Of a DNA stretch of 64,000 nucleotides, positions 25,195-36,098 are shown piece by piece (the first letter of the stretch is position 1; each line of letters starts with the position of its first letter). The stretch lies in assembly GCA_965237575.1 (NCBI GenBank), contig CBDEGI010000004.1, forward strand, positions 3,968,001 through 4,032,000, given 5' to 3'. The stretch comes from JAKZVK01 sp965237575 (GTDB lineage: Bacteria > Acidobacteriota > Terriglobia > Bryobacterales > UBA6623). The notes beneath the pieces are model-generated. The model searched no databases, was not told where the DNA came from, and was given only the letters and a program-made list of their open reading frames with translations. A program made the translations under genes and the position numbers.

Positions 25195-26256
25195 ATGTCA
25201 GTAAGAGTGGCAACGCTGAAAGTTGTCGGTTTAGTTCTCCTAGGGCTCCTGACCACGGCTCGCCCGTTGGGTGCGAAGGGGCCCACGTTCGGAGCGCTTG
25301 AGGTCTTGTCGGAGCCAAGCGATGCGGCCCTTTATATAGAGGGGTTCCTAGCTGGACATACGCCCGTCAAGGTGGATCGCGTCTTGCCGGGTGGTCCGTA
25401 CCGCCTCGTGCTCAAGAAGGGTTCCTACGACGACTACGTGAAGGATCTTCGAGTCACCGCAGGAGAGATCACCAAAGTCCAGGCTAGTTTGACTCCTGAT
25501 TCCGGTTCCTGGCATTCCGCCGTGCGGCACGAAGACGACTGGTCACCGATCCTGAAGCAGCAAATGAAGCAGTACAAAAAGGCTAAGAGCCAAAGGAGCT
25601 TTCGAACCTACAGGTTGCTCGAAGTCTCGAATTTCCTCATGAAAAGCGACGTCGTCGTGCAGCCACGCCATCTTTACTCACTTCTGCGAGATTTGGCTCT
25701 CCAGCTCGACAGGAAGACGAAGTTCCAGAGCTTCGTCACGAACTACACGGGGGGGCCATCCGCACGATGGCTGGCGACAGGCGGCGGTTCCAGTGAACCC
25801 ACTCTCGTTCTCTCCGGTGTGGTCACGGGCTACCGCCCTGGGAGCCGGGCGAGGCGCGCCGCCATCGGATTCGGCTACGGGAAAACCGAGATCCACTGTG
25901 TGTTCCGCATTTCGGAGAAAGCGACGGGCAAGATGCTTTTCACGCGGGCCGAGAAGGGCTCGGTCTCCGGGTCAGTCGGCTACACCTTGGGAGGTAGCTC
26001 TTGGCCGGACGTTGCGGCGGAAGCGGGTCTGGACGCGGTCTTCTCGGGAAACTCTTCCAAGGCGACGAAGGCGTTGGCGAGTCGTATGCAGGCAATTGGG
26101 CCACGAGGCTGCGTTTCGGGCCGATCAAGGATTACGCACGCGCCATGGCCATCGCAGGCTTGGAAACGTGGTGCTATCGGCAAGCCTTTCCGGGGGCCGC
26201 CAATAGCCAACCACAGTATGTTGTGGTCACCTGAGTCAAATGGATACCCCACTTAA
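25195..26256 (+). CDS. Exported PEGA-domain protein, C-terminus apparently frameshifted
   Basis: From the ATG at 25195 the product begins with a signal peptide (VGLVLLGLLTTARPLGAKG) and a PEGA domain (GALEVLSEPSDAALYIEGFL, GHTPVKVDRVLPGGPYRL, GSYDDYVKDLRV). A long unassigned region follows, including VLSGVVTGYRPGSRARRA and a Gly-rich SVSGSVGYTLGG. Around 26083-26090 the coding signal moves to another frame: codons with high third-position GC then encode GNWATRLRFGPIKDYARAMA and continue to a TGA at 26232-26234. The frame drawn here runs on to 26256 with poor codon use. One missing base would explain it. Function unknown; PEGA domains are found on cell-surface and lipoprotein-like proteins. 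Confidence 0.65.
   Translation: MSVRVATLKVVGLVLLGLLTTARPLGAKGPTFGALEVLSEPSDAALYIEGFLAGHTPVKVDRVLPGGPYRLVLKKGSYDDYVKDLRVTAGEITKVQASLTPDSGSWHSAVRHEDDWSPILKQQMKQYKKAKSQRSFRTYRLLEVSNFLMKSDVVVQPRHLYSLLRDLALQLDRKTKFQSFVTNYTGGPSARWLATGGGSSEPTLVLSGVVTGYRPGSRARRAAIGFGYGKTEIHCVFRISEKATGKMLFTRAEKGSVSGSVGYTLGGSSWPDVAAEAGLDAVFSGNSSKATKALASRMQAIGPRGCVSGRSRITHAPWPSQAWKRGAIGKPFRGPPIANHSMLWSPESNGYPT
26229..26251 (+). repeat. 23-bp direct repeat, copy 2
   Basis: ACCTGAGTCAA-A-TGGATACCCCA, 22 of 23 identical to 20-42. Its TGA is the stop of the shifted frame of the PEGA gene. A short ORF from the ATG at 26240 (34 codons) begins inside it, as one also does in copy 1. Confidence 0.4.
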
Positions 26257-26478
26257 AGTGATATTCGACCGGCCTGTGCGATCTGATGTGCCGGTGGTGA
26301 CCGAGATTCAGTTGCCCACGAAGACCTTGCTTATTCAATAGCGTGATATTCCAGGATGTTGGTGTTGTGAAAAAAACTCATCCGCAGCGACAAAAGGGGC
26401 TGGTAAGCCATATGGCGCCAGGGCGAGTACAGGGAACTGGCGAGAGTGCCGGATCAAGTTTGGCTTGGAGGGAAACAG

Positions 26479-27343
26479 ATGCGATGCGGTAGAGGCTGGA
26501 CGATCACCGCCCTGGCGCTCACTCTTGGCAGTGTGCCGGGTCGTATCGCAGCGCAAGAGAGCGCAGATGTCGGGGACATTGAAGACCTTCAAGGCGTTCC
26601 TGCCTACCCGAACAAGATGTCAGGAGCGTTGCGAATCCGGGCAGGCGGACTTCTCTTTGTGGCCCGCCGTGGAACTCAGTTCACCTTGAGACGCGAGAGC
26701 GTGGACTATATTGCGGCCCACGAGCAAGCTCGGCAGAGAGCCTTGATGGCCGATGTTGGCTCCGTTTCGGCTTCTCTAGTTGCCAAGATCGGGACCAGCT
26801 TGACATTACAGGGCCTGCCGGTCGCCGGCATCCCCGGCGCTGGGCGCCGCGCCTTTCCTGTTTCTGCTGCGGGAGAAGGAAAAATACCTGCTTAGTGTTG
26901 AGTTCCTGGAGGGCGAACAGCGAATCCGCCGGCTGGCCTTATTCCGCGTGCGCAACAACTCGGCTAGCGCCGTGAAGAAGCTTATTGATACGAGGCTGGG
27001 GCTCACGGCCGACGACTACCGTAACAAGGATCGAAACGAGGAGGCGCAGAGGCGGGAATTCGAGAAGCAGGTAAAACCGGCGGGCTTTTGGGAGACGCCC
27101 GGAAACACCATCATCGGGGACAACAAACGCACCCGGATTCTTGTCGAGAAGGATAGATACGCTGTGTTGGTTTGCTACCGCTACATTGGGTTGAAGCCGG
27201 AGGGCATGTCGTGGGCGAAATACCGAATCCCGGTCCGCGAAGCGAAGGCCGCCGGAGATGAGCCTCGCTCGTTTGCACCAATCTTCAAGGGTAAACGCCT
27301 GGTTGGATTCGAGATCAACGGTAATCACTGGTTATTTTATTAG
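26479..27343 (+). pseudogene. Exported protein of unknown function, split by a frameshift
   Basis: The ATG at 26479 follows TTGGAGGG, and the product starts with a signal peptide (GWTITALALTLGSVPGRIAAQ). The first frame ends at 26895. The rest continues in a second frame: FLFLLREKEKYLLSVEFLEG, RIRRLALFRVRNNSAS, FEKQVKPAGFWETPGNTIIG, and ends GFEINGNHWLFY at 27343. One surplus base in the GGG run near 26840-26843 accounts for the split and gives about 288 residues. No family recognised. It sits between two other exported proteins of unknown function and has the same orientation. Confidence 0.6.
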
Positions 27344-27481
27344 GACGAATAACTTATCTTACAAATCGCGGTGGGCTGGGTGTCGGGCTCGGTGTCGGAG
27401 GTTCGACTCAAACATACCCTTAACGGATATCGTGACAACCGAAGGTTGACTGATGGGCAGAAGGCTATTGGAGGTGTTCAG

Positions 27482-28054
27482 ATGCGACCTATGAAACTTC
27501 TCGCAGCATGGGGAATTGCGATGGTGCTCTCCGGGGCGCCATTGGAATTCTCGTGTCCTGCGCGGTCCGTCCATCCGTTCTATGCGGAGGGTGAGACCGT
27601 TTTCGTTCCGGAGCTGCTGGGCACCTGGAGGAGGAAAGGCGAAGACGAGGCCTGGATCGTAGATAAATCAGACGCTGAGGCCTATCGATTGTCCGTGCAG
27701 GACGGCGACGGAGGACAGAGCGACTGGGGCCTGAAAGCTCATCTTGTGCGGCTCGGCGAGTTCCAGTTTCTCGACATCTATGCCAAAGGAAATGACGAGT
27801 TCGACAACCTCTTCATGTTTCCAGCCCACACGATCTACAAGATCGACCTCAACGGCGACGTGCTCACCATAGCGCCCTTGCGAGACAAGTGGCTGGACTG
27901 GATGATCGGCGAACAAAAGCTCGATATCGCCCACGAGCGCACCGCCGACAACATTCTGCTGACGGCGTCCACCGCGGAGCTTCAATCACTGCTTCTGCAA
28001 TACGGAGACCACGTAGAGGCGTTCGACGAGGGCATCTATCACCGCCAAAAGTGA
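27482..28054 (+). CDS. Exported hypothetical protein, lipocalin-like in size
   Basis: 190 residues from the ATG at 27482, which has GGAGG upstream and a signal peptide (KLLAAWGIAMVLSGAPLEFS). The mature part begins PELLGTWRRKGEDEAWIVDK and has regular beta-strand patterning (LRDKWLDWMIGEQKLDIAHE and others), a layout seen in small lipocalin-like or copper-resistance-like secreted proteins. No diagnostic motif is present, so no function is assigned. Its 3' end faces the minus-strand aminotransferase gene, 30 bases away. Confidence 0.7.
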   Translation: MRPMKLLAAWGIAMVLSGAPLEFSCPARSVHPFYAEGETVFVPELLGTWRRKGEDEAWIVDKSDAEAYRLSVQDGDGGQSDWGLKAHLVRLGEFQFLDIYAKGNDEFDNLFMFPAHTIYKIDLNGDVLTIAPLRDKWLDWMIGEQKLDIAHERTADNILLTASTAELQSLLLQYGDHVEAFDEGIYHRQK

Positions 28055-28084
28055 GCGTGGCGCGAGGCGAATCCGGCGGGCGAA

Positions 28085-29416
28085 TCAAGCGTCGCGCAAC
28101 TCCGCGGCGAACTTCTGCACCTTGCGGATGGCCGAGGCGATCTGCTCCATGTCGGCGCGGTCGCTAAGCAGCGTGCTCTGGGTGAACCACACCGCCTCCT
28201 CGCACAGGCGATCGTTCTCGGGCAGGTGGTTGCGCTCGAACCAGCGGTCGATTTCCTTGGCGCTGTAGATTTTCTTGAAGGCCCGGGATTCAAAGGTGTG
28301 CTTGAGGAAGGGGTTCTTGTTTAGCGGCGTGTAGCCGCTCGAGCACCCAACTCCCTCGGCGCGCAGGGCTTTCAAGAACTGAGCGCGGGGCAGGTCCGCA
28401 AACGCCCCGGCATCGTAGCGGAACATGTAGAGGTGGTAGGCGTTGCGCGTGCAGCCCGAGTACATGCGGGCGGGCTCGATGCCGTCAATCTCGCGCAGCA
28501 TGCCGGTCAGGTAGTCGGCATTGCTTTCTCGGAGGCGCGCCTGCGTGTCGAGCCGGTCCATCTGAGAAAGCAATAGCGCGCCTTGAAATTCCGTCATGCG
28601 GACGTTGCAGCCGTTGATGGCATGCGGCAGCGGCGTGGACGATTTCTCGAACGACTTGCCGTTGCTATGAAATCGCTCGGCCCGCGCTATCAGAGCGTCG
28701 CTGTTGGTCAGAAGCGCGCCGCCCTCGCCACAGTTCAGATTTTTCGAGGCTTGGAAGCTAAAGCAACCGGCATCGCCCAGCGTCGACACGGGCCTGCCCT
28801 TCCACTCGGCCAAGTGAGACTGGCAGGCGTCCTCGACCACCGACAGGTTGTGCTTCCCTCCAACTGCGAGGATCGCGTCCATATCAGCCGAGGCGCCGCC
28901 GAGGTGCACGGGCATGATCGTGCGCGTATTCGGTGTGACGGCCGCTTCGATCTTCGTCGCGTCCATCTGAAAGGTCTCGCGGTCGGTGTCGACGAAGACC
29001 GGCAGGGCGTGCTGCAACAACACCACGTTGATGGTAGCGATGAACGTGTAGGGCGGGACAAGCACCTCGTCTTTCGGACCGACTTCGAGCGCGTTCATCG
29101 CGGCCCAAAGAGCAGTCGTACCGCCGTTCGTCGCGAGGCAGTATTTCGCGTCCATGGCTTTCGCCCAGGCCGTTTCGAACTCGTCGACACTGCGGCCGCG
29201 GCTGCGGTTCCACTTGAGCGAGCGAAGCACCGAGGTCCACGACTTTTCGTCGTTCTTCTTGATCACCGGCCAACTGGGAGAGGACTTCTTTCGGACGGGC
29301 TTGCCGCCGAGCAGCGCGGGCTTGTCACCCAGTCTGGCTGCGGCGGCGCGGGCCCCCGAAGCCGCCGCGGCCGTTGCCGCGGAAAGGAAGAAGCGCCGCG
29401 TAGGGTTGCTTGTCAT
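28085..29416 (-). CDS. DegT/DnrJ/EryC1/StrS-family aminotransferase with Tat signal
   Basis: 443 residues. The PLP-binding Lys is Lys225 in FSFQASKNLNCGEGG; the cofactor Asp lies in SVVEDACQSH. LATNGGTTALWAAMNAL and VLVPPYTFIATINVVL are typical of the sugar aminotransferase family. The N-terminus is unusual for this family: NPTRRFFLSAATAAAASG is a twin-arginine (Tat) signal followed by an Ala-rich stretch, so the folded PLP enzyme may be exported. The family usually makes amino-sugars on nucleotide sugars in the cytoplasm. The start has an excellent ribosome site (GGAGG, five bases away). No sugar-nucleotide genes are adjacent. Confidence 0.9.
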   Translation of the reverse strand: MTSNPTRRFFLSAATAAAASGARAAAARLGDKPALLGGKPVRKKSSPSWPVIKKNDEKSWTSVLRSLKWNRSRGRSVDEFETAWAKAMDAKYCLATNGGTTALWAAMNALEVGPKDEVLVPPYTFIATINVVLLQHALPVFVDTDRETFQMDATKIEAAVTPNTRTIMPVHLGGASADMDAILAVGGKHNLSVVEDACQSHLAEWKGRPVSTLGDAGCFSFQASKNLNCGEGGALLTNSDALIARAERFHSNGKSFEKSSTPLPHAINGCNVRMTEFQGALLLSQMDRLDTQARLRESNADYLTGMLREIDGIEPARMYSGCTRNAYHLYMFRYDAGAFADLPRAQFLKALRAEGVGCSSGYTPLNKNPFLKHTFESRAFKKIYSAKEIDRWFERNHLPENDRLCEEAVWFTQSTLLSDRADMEQIASAIRKVQKFAAELRDA

Positions 29417-29719
29417 GGGGACCTCCGTGATGCACCTGCATGCCCGAAGGCAAGGTGCTTAGTTACAGCGCTCGGGTATGCGTCAGCACGATAGCAGAAC
29501 AAGCGCGGGACATGTTGTTGAACTACCTGTGGGCGCGATCGTAGGGGCGGACCGCTGCGTCCGCTCGGCAAAGTTGCTCTCAGCTTCAACGCAAAGACAA
29601 GCCAAACAGCCAATGCCGGGGCGGACACAGCAGTCCGCCCCTACAAACGTTACCTATGACCCGGTCAGTTCAAACCAGTCGTCCGGCGCCGTCACCGCGC
29701 GGTCACCGCCGGCGCGCCC
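29417..29719. other. Intergenic region with two GTAGGGGYGGAC palindromes
   Basis: Contains the family members at about 29541-29565 (GTAGGGGCGGACCGCTGCG form) and 29617-29644 (GGGGCGGACACAG-CAGTCCGCCCCTAC form). They lie between pnp's 3' end and the aminotransferase start region, so they may end or process transcripts. No gene seen. Confidence 0.6.
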
Positions 29720-31839
<2,120 letters not shown>

Positions 31840-31993
31840 AGGTTCTCTTTTCATCCCGGGAGCGAGTTACAGTTCGCTCCTGCCAGGAGAGTCTCTCCCA
31901 GCCGGGGCATTAGGATTTTCGAGGGAAGGGGGTAGGACTGCGGTACCGCGGAGGCCGGAATACCGGACTCAGGTCCGATACGCTTGCCCATAC

Positions 31994-32040
31994 AAAAAAA
32001 GCGGCTACCTCGCCGACAACAACGTCGGCGCGGGCACCGC
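31994..32040 (-). terminator. Hairpin with T-run between rpsO and pnp
   Basis: On the minus strand CGCCGAC-GTTGTT-GTCGGCG forms a perfect 7-bp stem, enclosed by GCGG/CCGC and followed directly by seven T. It lies 66 bases past the rpsO stop. It may be a partial terminator or, by analogy with the enteric rpsO-pnp transcript, a processing hairpin. Confidence 0.5.
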
Positions 32041-32105
32041 CACTCTCTGGTTACTGTGAAGTCGACCTTCGCGTCTGCTCGGGCTCATCCAATACACGAG
32101 GAATG

Positions 32106-32375
32106 TTACCCTCGCAGGCCAAGCTTCTTGATCAGTGTCCGGTACCGTTCCTGACTACTGTTCTTGACGTAACGCAGCAACCGGCGCCGGCGGCTGACCA
32201 TGGTCAACAGTCCGCGCTGCGAGGAGAAATCCTTGTGATGCTCCTTGAGGTGTTCGGTCAGGTCCCGGATCCTCTGACTGAGGATAGCGACCTGCACCTC
32301 CGGCGACCCCACGTCTTTGGCGTGGGCGCGATTGTCTGCGATGATCTCTTGCTTGGCCTGAGCTGCCAAGGGCAT
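32106..32375 (-). CDS. rpsO: 30S ribosomal protein S15
   Basis: 89 residues, the standard length. The start is the ATG at 32375 with GGAGACGG upstream; the upstream in-frame start adds a non-conserved tail. Family features: DVGSPEVQVAILSQRIRDLT, EHLKEHHKDFSSQRGLL, and the RRRRLLRYVKNSSQERYRTL helix that binds 16S rRNA. It is first in the rpsO-pnp operon, with an extended -10 promoter about 50 bases upstream. Confidence 0.97.
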   Translation of the reverse strand: MPLAAQAKQEIIADNRAHAKDVGSPEVQVAILSQRIRDLTEHLKEHHKDFSSQRGLLTMVSRRRRLLRYVKNSSQERYRTLIKKLGLRG

Positions 32376-32722
32376 TCGACTTCCGTCTCCTTGTCCGCTT
32401 CTCTCTTGTTTTACGAAGCTGAGTATAGCATAGGGCCAACTCAAGACGCTGGCGCCGCCCGGCGCGGTAGCGTCTCAGTTTCAGCTACGCTCTATGCCGC
32501 ACCGAAGCGGTCGCCTTCAGGCGGCTTCCGCGCGAAGCGCGTTGTAGGCCGGTCGTTTGCGGCCGGTTTGGCGCTCTCAGCTAAGCGCTGAAAGGGCGTT
32601 TTGAACGTCCTTCCTCCGCCGGCTTCAGCCACTTCCCGACCTCGCGTTCAGAAGCCGTGCTAGTCTGTAGGCGCTCCGCGGGCGATTCGGCCCGGTGCCG
32701 ACCTGGTTCCGCCTTAGCGGAA
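32376..32722. other. Divergent intergenic region between rpsO and the aldose-epimerase-like gene
   Basis: About 350 bases holding the rpsO promoter and, further right, GC-rich near-palindromes (AAGCGGTCGCC-TTCA-GGCGGCTT near 32504-32526; TTAGCGCTGAA near 32582). No gene is supported. Promoter elements for the rightward gene were not recognised. Confidence 0.5.
32422..32432 (-). promoter_or_regulatory. Extended -10 promoter of rpsO-pnp
   Basis: The minus strand reads TATGCTATACT: TGC directly followed by TATACT, an extended -10 box, about 50 bases upstream of the rpsO ATG. No good -35 hexamer lies 17 bases upstream, as is common for extended -10 promoters. Confidence 0.45.
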
Positions 32723-33820
32723 ATGGCGATGACGACCTGTAAGCATATTGTTTGCGTAGCGTTACTGGCAGCTCTGGCCGGCTGCACCCCAGTAGAGGCA
32801 CCCTCCTACAAGGTCGAGGCCGGCGCCAGCATCGGCGGGGAAAACGTCGAGCTGGTGGTGCTGCGCAACGATCGTGACGGCGTCGAGGCCTCGATCGCTC
32901 CCACCAAAGGCGGCGAGTTGAGTAGCCTGCGCGTGCGCTTTCAGGACCAATGGGTCGAAACGCTTTACCTCGGCCGCGACTACTCGCCCCGCGAGGGCTG
33001 GACCGGCAAAGCGCCCCTTCTGTGGCCCGCGACGGGGCGCAATTTCCCACCGGACCTCGTCACACGACGGCAGGCAGGCGAGGTATTTCACAACGGCGCC
33101 TACGAATGGAACGGGCAGCGGTATCCGATGGCGATTCACGGATTCGCGCGCGACCGGCCGTGGGCTCTGGAGGAATCGGGCGCCGATGACGCCAACGCTC
33201 GGGCCCGCGTGAGCTTCTCTGACGACGCCGAGACGCGCGAGATGTATCCGTTCGGGTTCCGCATCACGGTGAACTACGTACTCAGCGGCCGGCAGTTGGA
33301 GTTGAAGTACGCCATCGCCGCCGCCCAGGCGAACACCGAGCCCATGCCGTTCTCGATCGGCAACCACATCACCTTCAACACCCCGCTGGTGGACGGGTCG
33401 GACCCGGCGAAGATGGTTCTGATCACCCCGTCGGCCCAGGAGCTGCTCAAGACCAGCTACAACACGCCGAGCGGCGAGACCCGGCCGCGCTCGCACGCCG
33501 AGGGGATCGAACTGGGTGATTTCGAGCGGAGAACCGCCGTCTCGCTCACAGGCTATGAGGGCGACCCGTTCATCGTGCTTCGCGACCCGCGGGGGCTTGC
33601 CATTCGGATGAGCCATCGCGCGTCCGGCATTCCCGAGCAGCCGGTGGTGCTGTATAACATGTGGGGCGATGTGCGAGACGGTTTCTTCAGTCCCGAGCCC
33701 TGGGTAGGTTTGCAGAATTCGCTGGTGATGCGGAAAGGGCTGGTCTATCTCGATCCCGGCGGGCAGTTCGACTGGACCATTCGGATCGAGGTCGAGAACG
33801 CACAGTCACAGACCCCTTAG
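32723..33820 (+). CDS. Aldose 1-epimerase (mutarotase) family lipoprotein
   Basis: About 365 residues. The N-terminus is a lipoprotein signal with lipobox LAGC (HIVCVALLAALAGCTP), so the protein is predicted to be anchored outside the inner membrane. The galactose-mutarotase fold is shown by IAPTKGGELSSLRV, MAIHGFARDRPW (first catalytic-region His) and PFSIGNHITFNTPL (catalytic His of the GxHxxFN type); the Glu-bearing C-terminal strand is near PWVGLQNS. It would interconvert alpha and beta anomers of a hexose, or bind a sugar. The start could be 32723 or 32729. It is followed closely by an SDR gene. Confidence 0.82.
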   Translation: MAMTTCKHIVCVALLAALAGCTPVEAPSYKVEAGASIGGENVELVVLRNDRDGVEASIAPTKGGELSSLRVRFQDQWVETLYLGRDYSPREGWTGKAPLLWPATGRNFPPDLVTRRQAGEVFHNGAYEWNGQRYPMAIHGFARDRPWALEESGADDANARARVSFSDDAETREMYPFGFRITVNYVLSGRQLELKYAIAAAQANTEPMPFSIGNHITFNTPLVDGSDPAKMVLITPSAQELLKTSYNTPSGETRPRSHAEGIELGDFERRTAVSLTGYEGDPFIVLRDPRGLAIRMSHRASGIPEQPVVLYNMWGDVRDGFFSPEPWVGLQNSLVMRKGLVYLDPGGQFDWTIRIEVENAQSQTP

Positions 33821-33905
33821 GCCCAAAAAAGATTTGCGACATGTAGTGACCTACAATGGTCCCTTCGCCCGCACGGGCAGACAGGCTGGATTGGCGGAGG
33901 CTGGG

Positions 33906-34676
33906 TTGGCGGAAAACCTATTCGATCTGACGGGCAAGATCGCGGTGAACATCGGCGGGACCAGTGGTATCGGTCACGCCATCAGCCTGGGATTCGCCAA
34001 GGCGGGCGCCACGGTTGTCGCCTCCAGCCGCCGCCAAGAGGTGGTGGATTCCACAGCCGACGAACTCGAGAAGCTCGGCTCCGAGACCCTGCGCCAGACC
34101 TCCGACGTGCAAGAGCGAGCTTCGCTCGAAAAGCTCTGCGCCGAGGTCGTGAGCCGTTTCGGACGCATCGACATCGCGATGGTGGCGGCCGGGGTGCTGA
34201 AGAAAGTACCCTCCGCTGATCTGACCGAGGAGGACTGGTCGCACGTCATCGACATCAACCTCAGCGGCAGTTTTCGCGCCAATCAGGTCATCGGGCGGCA
34301 GATGATCAAGCAGGGCTCCGGCGCCATCATCAACACGGCGTCGATGACCAGTTTCGTCAGCTTCGCCCAAGTCCTGGGCTACAACTGCAGCAAGGCCGGC
34401 GTAAAGATGCTGACCGAAACCTTGGCGGTGGAGTGGGCAGAGCACGGAGTGCGCGTGAATGCCGTCGCGCCCGGCGTCTTCCGAACGCCCATGAATACCA
34501 AGGTGCTCGATATTCCCGAGCGCATGGAAGCCATCGTCAAGCGAACACCGATGGGCCGGATCGGGACGCTTGACGAGATGGTCGGGGCGGCGGTCTATCT
34601 TGCCTCCGACGCGGCAAAGTTTGTGACCGGGGTGACCATACCGGTCGACGGAGGGTTCCTGGCCAAGGGCATCTGA
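33906..34676 (+). CDS. Short-chain dehydrogenase/reductase (gluconate/ketogluconate type)
   Basis: 256 residues when started at the TTG at 33906, which has GGAGG five bases upstream and gives the usual family length; the frame is open further upstream. Classical SDR: a GGTSGIG cofactor motif, Asn/Ser of AGVL and INTASMTSF, catalytic YNCSK, and the C-terminal GVTIPVDGGFLAKGI. The overall pattern (LFDLTGKIAVN, LGYNCSKAGVKMLTETLAVEW) resembles gluconate 5-dehydrogenase and 2-deoxy-D-gluconate 3-dehydrogenase. It lies 85 bases after the aldose-epimerase-like gene, so sugar-acid metabolism is a plausible shared theme. Confidence 0.85.
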   Translation: MAENLFDLTGKIAVNIGGTSGIGHAISLGFAKAGATVVASSRRQEVVDSTADELEKLGSETLRQTSDVQERASLEKLCAEVVSRFGRIDIAMVAAGVLKKVPSADLTEEDWSHVIDINLSGSFRANQVIGRQMIKQGSGAIINTASMTSFVSFAQVLGYNCSKAGVKMLTETLAVEWAEHGVRVNAVAPGVFRTPMNTKVLDIPERMEAIVKRTPMGRIGTLDEMVGAAVYLASDAAKFVTGVTIPVDGGFLAKGI

Positions 34677-34840
34677 GGAACTACCCCGCGGCTTTGGTCG
34701 CCGGACCACGAAGCGGAGACCACTCCAATTGAGCTAGAATCATGGTGGGTGTGTGTGGACCTACTGCCGGCCTCCTCGGCCGCCTGCCCGGTTTCGTCGC
34801 GCCTCCCGGCCGTCCCGGGTTCCTGAAAGCAGGCTGACCG

Positions 34841-35629
34841 ATGTTCGTTACTGTACTGTGGTGTTTTCTTATCGCGTTTCTCATCGCGCAGGTGTCAAGC
34901 TTTTACACGACCATCTACCTCCATCGCTCGCTCACCCATCAGGGGTTGAAGCTGCATCCCTTCATCGGGTTTCTCATGCACCTGGAGCTTTCGCTAGCCA
35001 CCGGCATCGTGCCGCGCGAGTGGGTGGCGGTGCATCGAAAACATCACCGCTTCTCTGACCAGGAAGGCGACCCGCATAGTCCCTACATCGAGGGGATGTG
35101 GAAAGTCCTGTTCCTGAACGTAGTCATGTACAAGCGGGAGATCAAGAACCCGGAAACGATTGAGACCTTCACGCCGCACTGGAAGAAGGACCTTCTCGAT
35201 CGGATCCCGTGGGTCGGCGACCTCGGGCCGTTCATTGGGATGCTGATCCTGGCGGTGTCGTTCCCCTACGTGTTCGGCCTGAGTTGGTGGCTGGGCGGCT
35301 TGTTGGGCCTGGCGACATGGTGGGTCAACGGCGGCTTCTATGTTTTCTTGAACGCGATGATCAACAGCGTCTGCCATAAAGTCGGCTACCGCAACTTCGA
35401 TGGCCAAAAAGCGACCAATCTGCAATGGGTCGCCCTCCTCACCGCGGGCGAAGGACTGCACAACAACCATCATCAGTTCCCAATGTCGGCGCGGCTCAAG
35501 GCTCGGGGCCGGGAGATCGATCCGGCCTGGCCCGTGATTCGGCTGCTCAAGGCCCTCCGCCTGGCGGAGTACTCCGAAAGCGCGCTCGCCCACATAGAAC
35601 CGCAGCAGCAGATGAAAACCGCGGCCTGA
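34841..35629 (+). CDS. Acyl-CoA (stearoyl-type, delta-9) desaturase
   Basis: 262 residues with four hydrophobic segments and the three His boxes of the stearoyl-CoA desaturase family: HRSLTH (HxxxxH), HRKHH (HxxHH) and HNNHH (HxxHH). It is an integral membrane di-iron enzyme that introduces a double bond into acyl-CoA or acyl-ACP, using an unidentified electron donor. It is different from the desaturase at 24288, whose boxes follow the other subfamily. It stands alone, with rpsT downstream under its own promoter. Confidence 0.92.
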   Translation: MFVTVLWCFLIAFLIAQVSSFYTTIYLHRSLTHQGLKLHPFIGFLMHLELSLATGIVPREWVAVHRKHHRFSDQEGDPHSPYIEGMWKVLFLNVVMYKREIKNPETIETFTPHWKKDLLDRIPWVGDLGPFIGMLILAVSFPYVFGLSWWLGGLLGLATWWVNGGFYVFLNAMINSVCHKVGYRNFDGQKATNLQWVALLTAGEGLHNNHHQFPMSARLKARGREIDPAWPVIRLLKALRLAEYSESALAHIEPQQQMKTAA

Positions 35630-35674
35630 TGGGGCTGGTGGACGGGATCATCCGAAGGTGCTCATAGAACAGGT

Positions 35675-35704
35675 TTGACACCATCTCGGACCGGCGGCTA
35701 TGCT
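35675..35704 (+). promoter_or_regulatory. Sigma-70-type promoter of rpsT
   Basis: TTGACA (35675-35680), 18-base spacer, TATGCT (35699-35704). The -35 box is a perfect consensus, and the promoter ends 50 bases before the S20 start codon. This is the best promoter seen in the window. Confidence 0.6.
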
Positions 35705-35754
35705 GGATTCAAGGTGTGTCGTGTGCCTGGAAAGGCGCATGTTTTCACGAACTC

Positions 35755-36033
35755 ATGGCAAATACATCCTCAGCAATCAAGAAGGTGCGCCAGATCAAAC
35801 GGCGTACGGCGGTGAATCGCGCCAATCGGACCCAGGTCCGCACGCAGGTCAAAAAGTTGCAGCATAGCCTCGACGGCAAGGACGCCGAGGGCGCGCAAAA
35901 GCTGCTCAGCCCGACTGTCAGCGCCGTTGACAAGGCGGTTCAGCAGGGGGTCTTGACGAAGAACAAGGCCTCGCGCATGAAGTCGCGGCTTACGGCGAGG
36001 CTCAACAAGCTCGCCACCACCCCTGCCGCCTAG
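35755..36033 (+). CDS. rpsT: 30S ribosomal protein S20
   Basis: 92 residues from the ATG at 35755. The N-terminus ANTSSAIKKVRQIKRRTAVN is the typical S20 start, followed by a helical bundle with SAVDKAVQQGVLTKNKASR and RLTARLNKL. It binds 16S rRNA directly. Preceded by a near-consensus promoter, as befits a highly expressed monocistronic gene. Confidence 0.95.
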   Translation: MANTSSAIKKVRQIKRRTAVNRANRTQVRTQVKKLQHSLDGKDAEGAQKLLSPTVSAVDKAVQQGVLTKNKASRMKSRLTARLNKLATTPAA

Positions 36034-36098
36034 CCCCGTAAAAGGCTCCCGTTTCCGGTCGATATGTAGTCATAGGTCCGCCCCAGCGGGCTTGGCTG

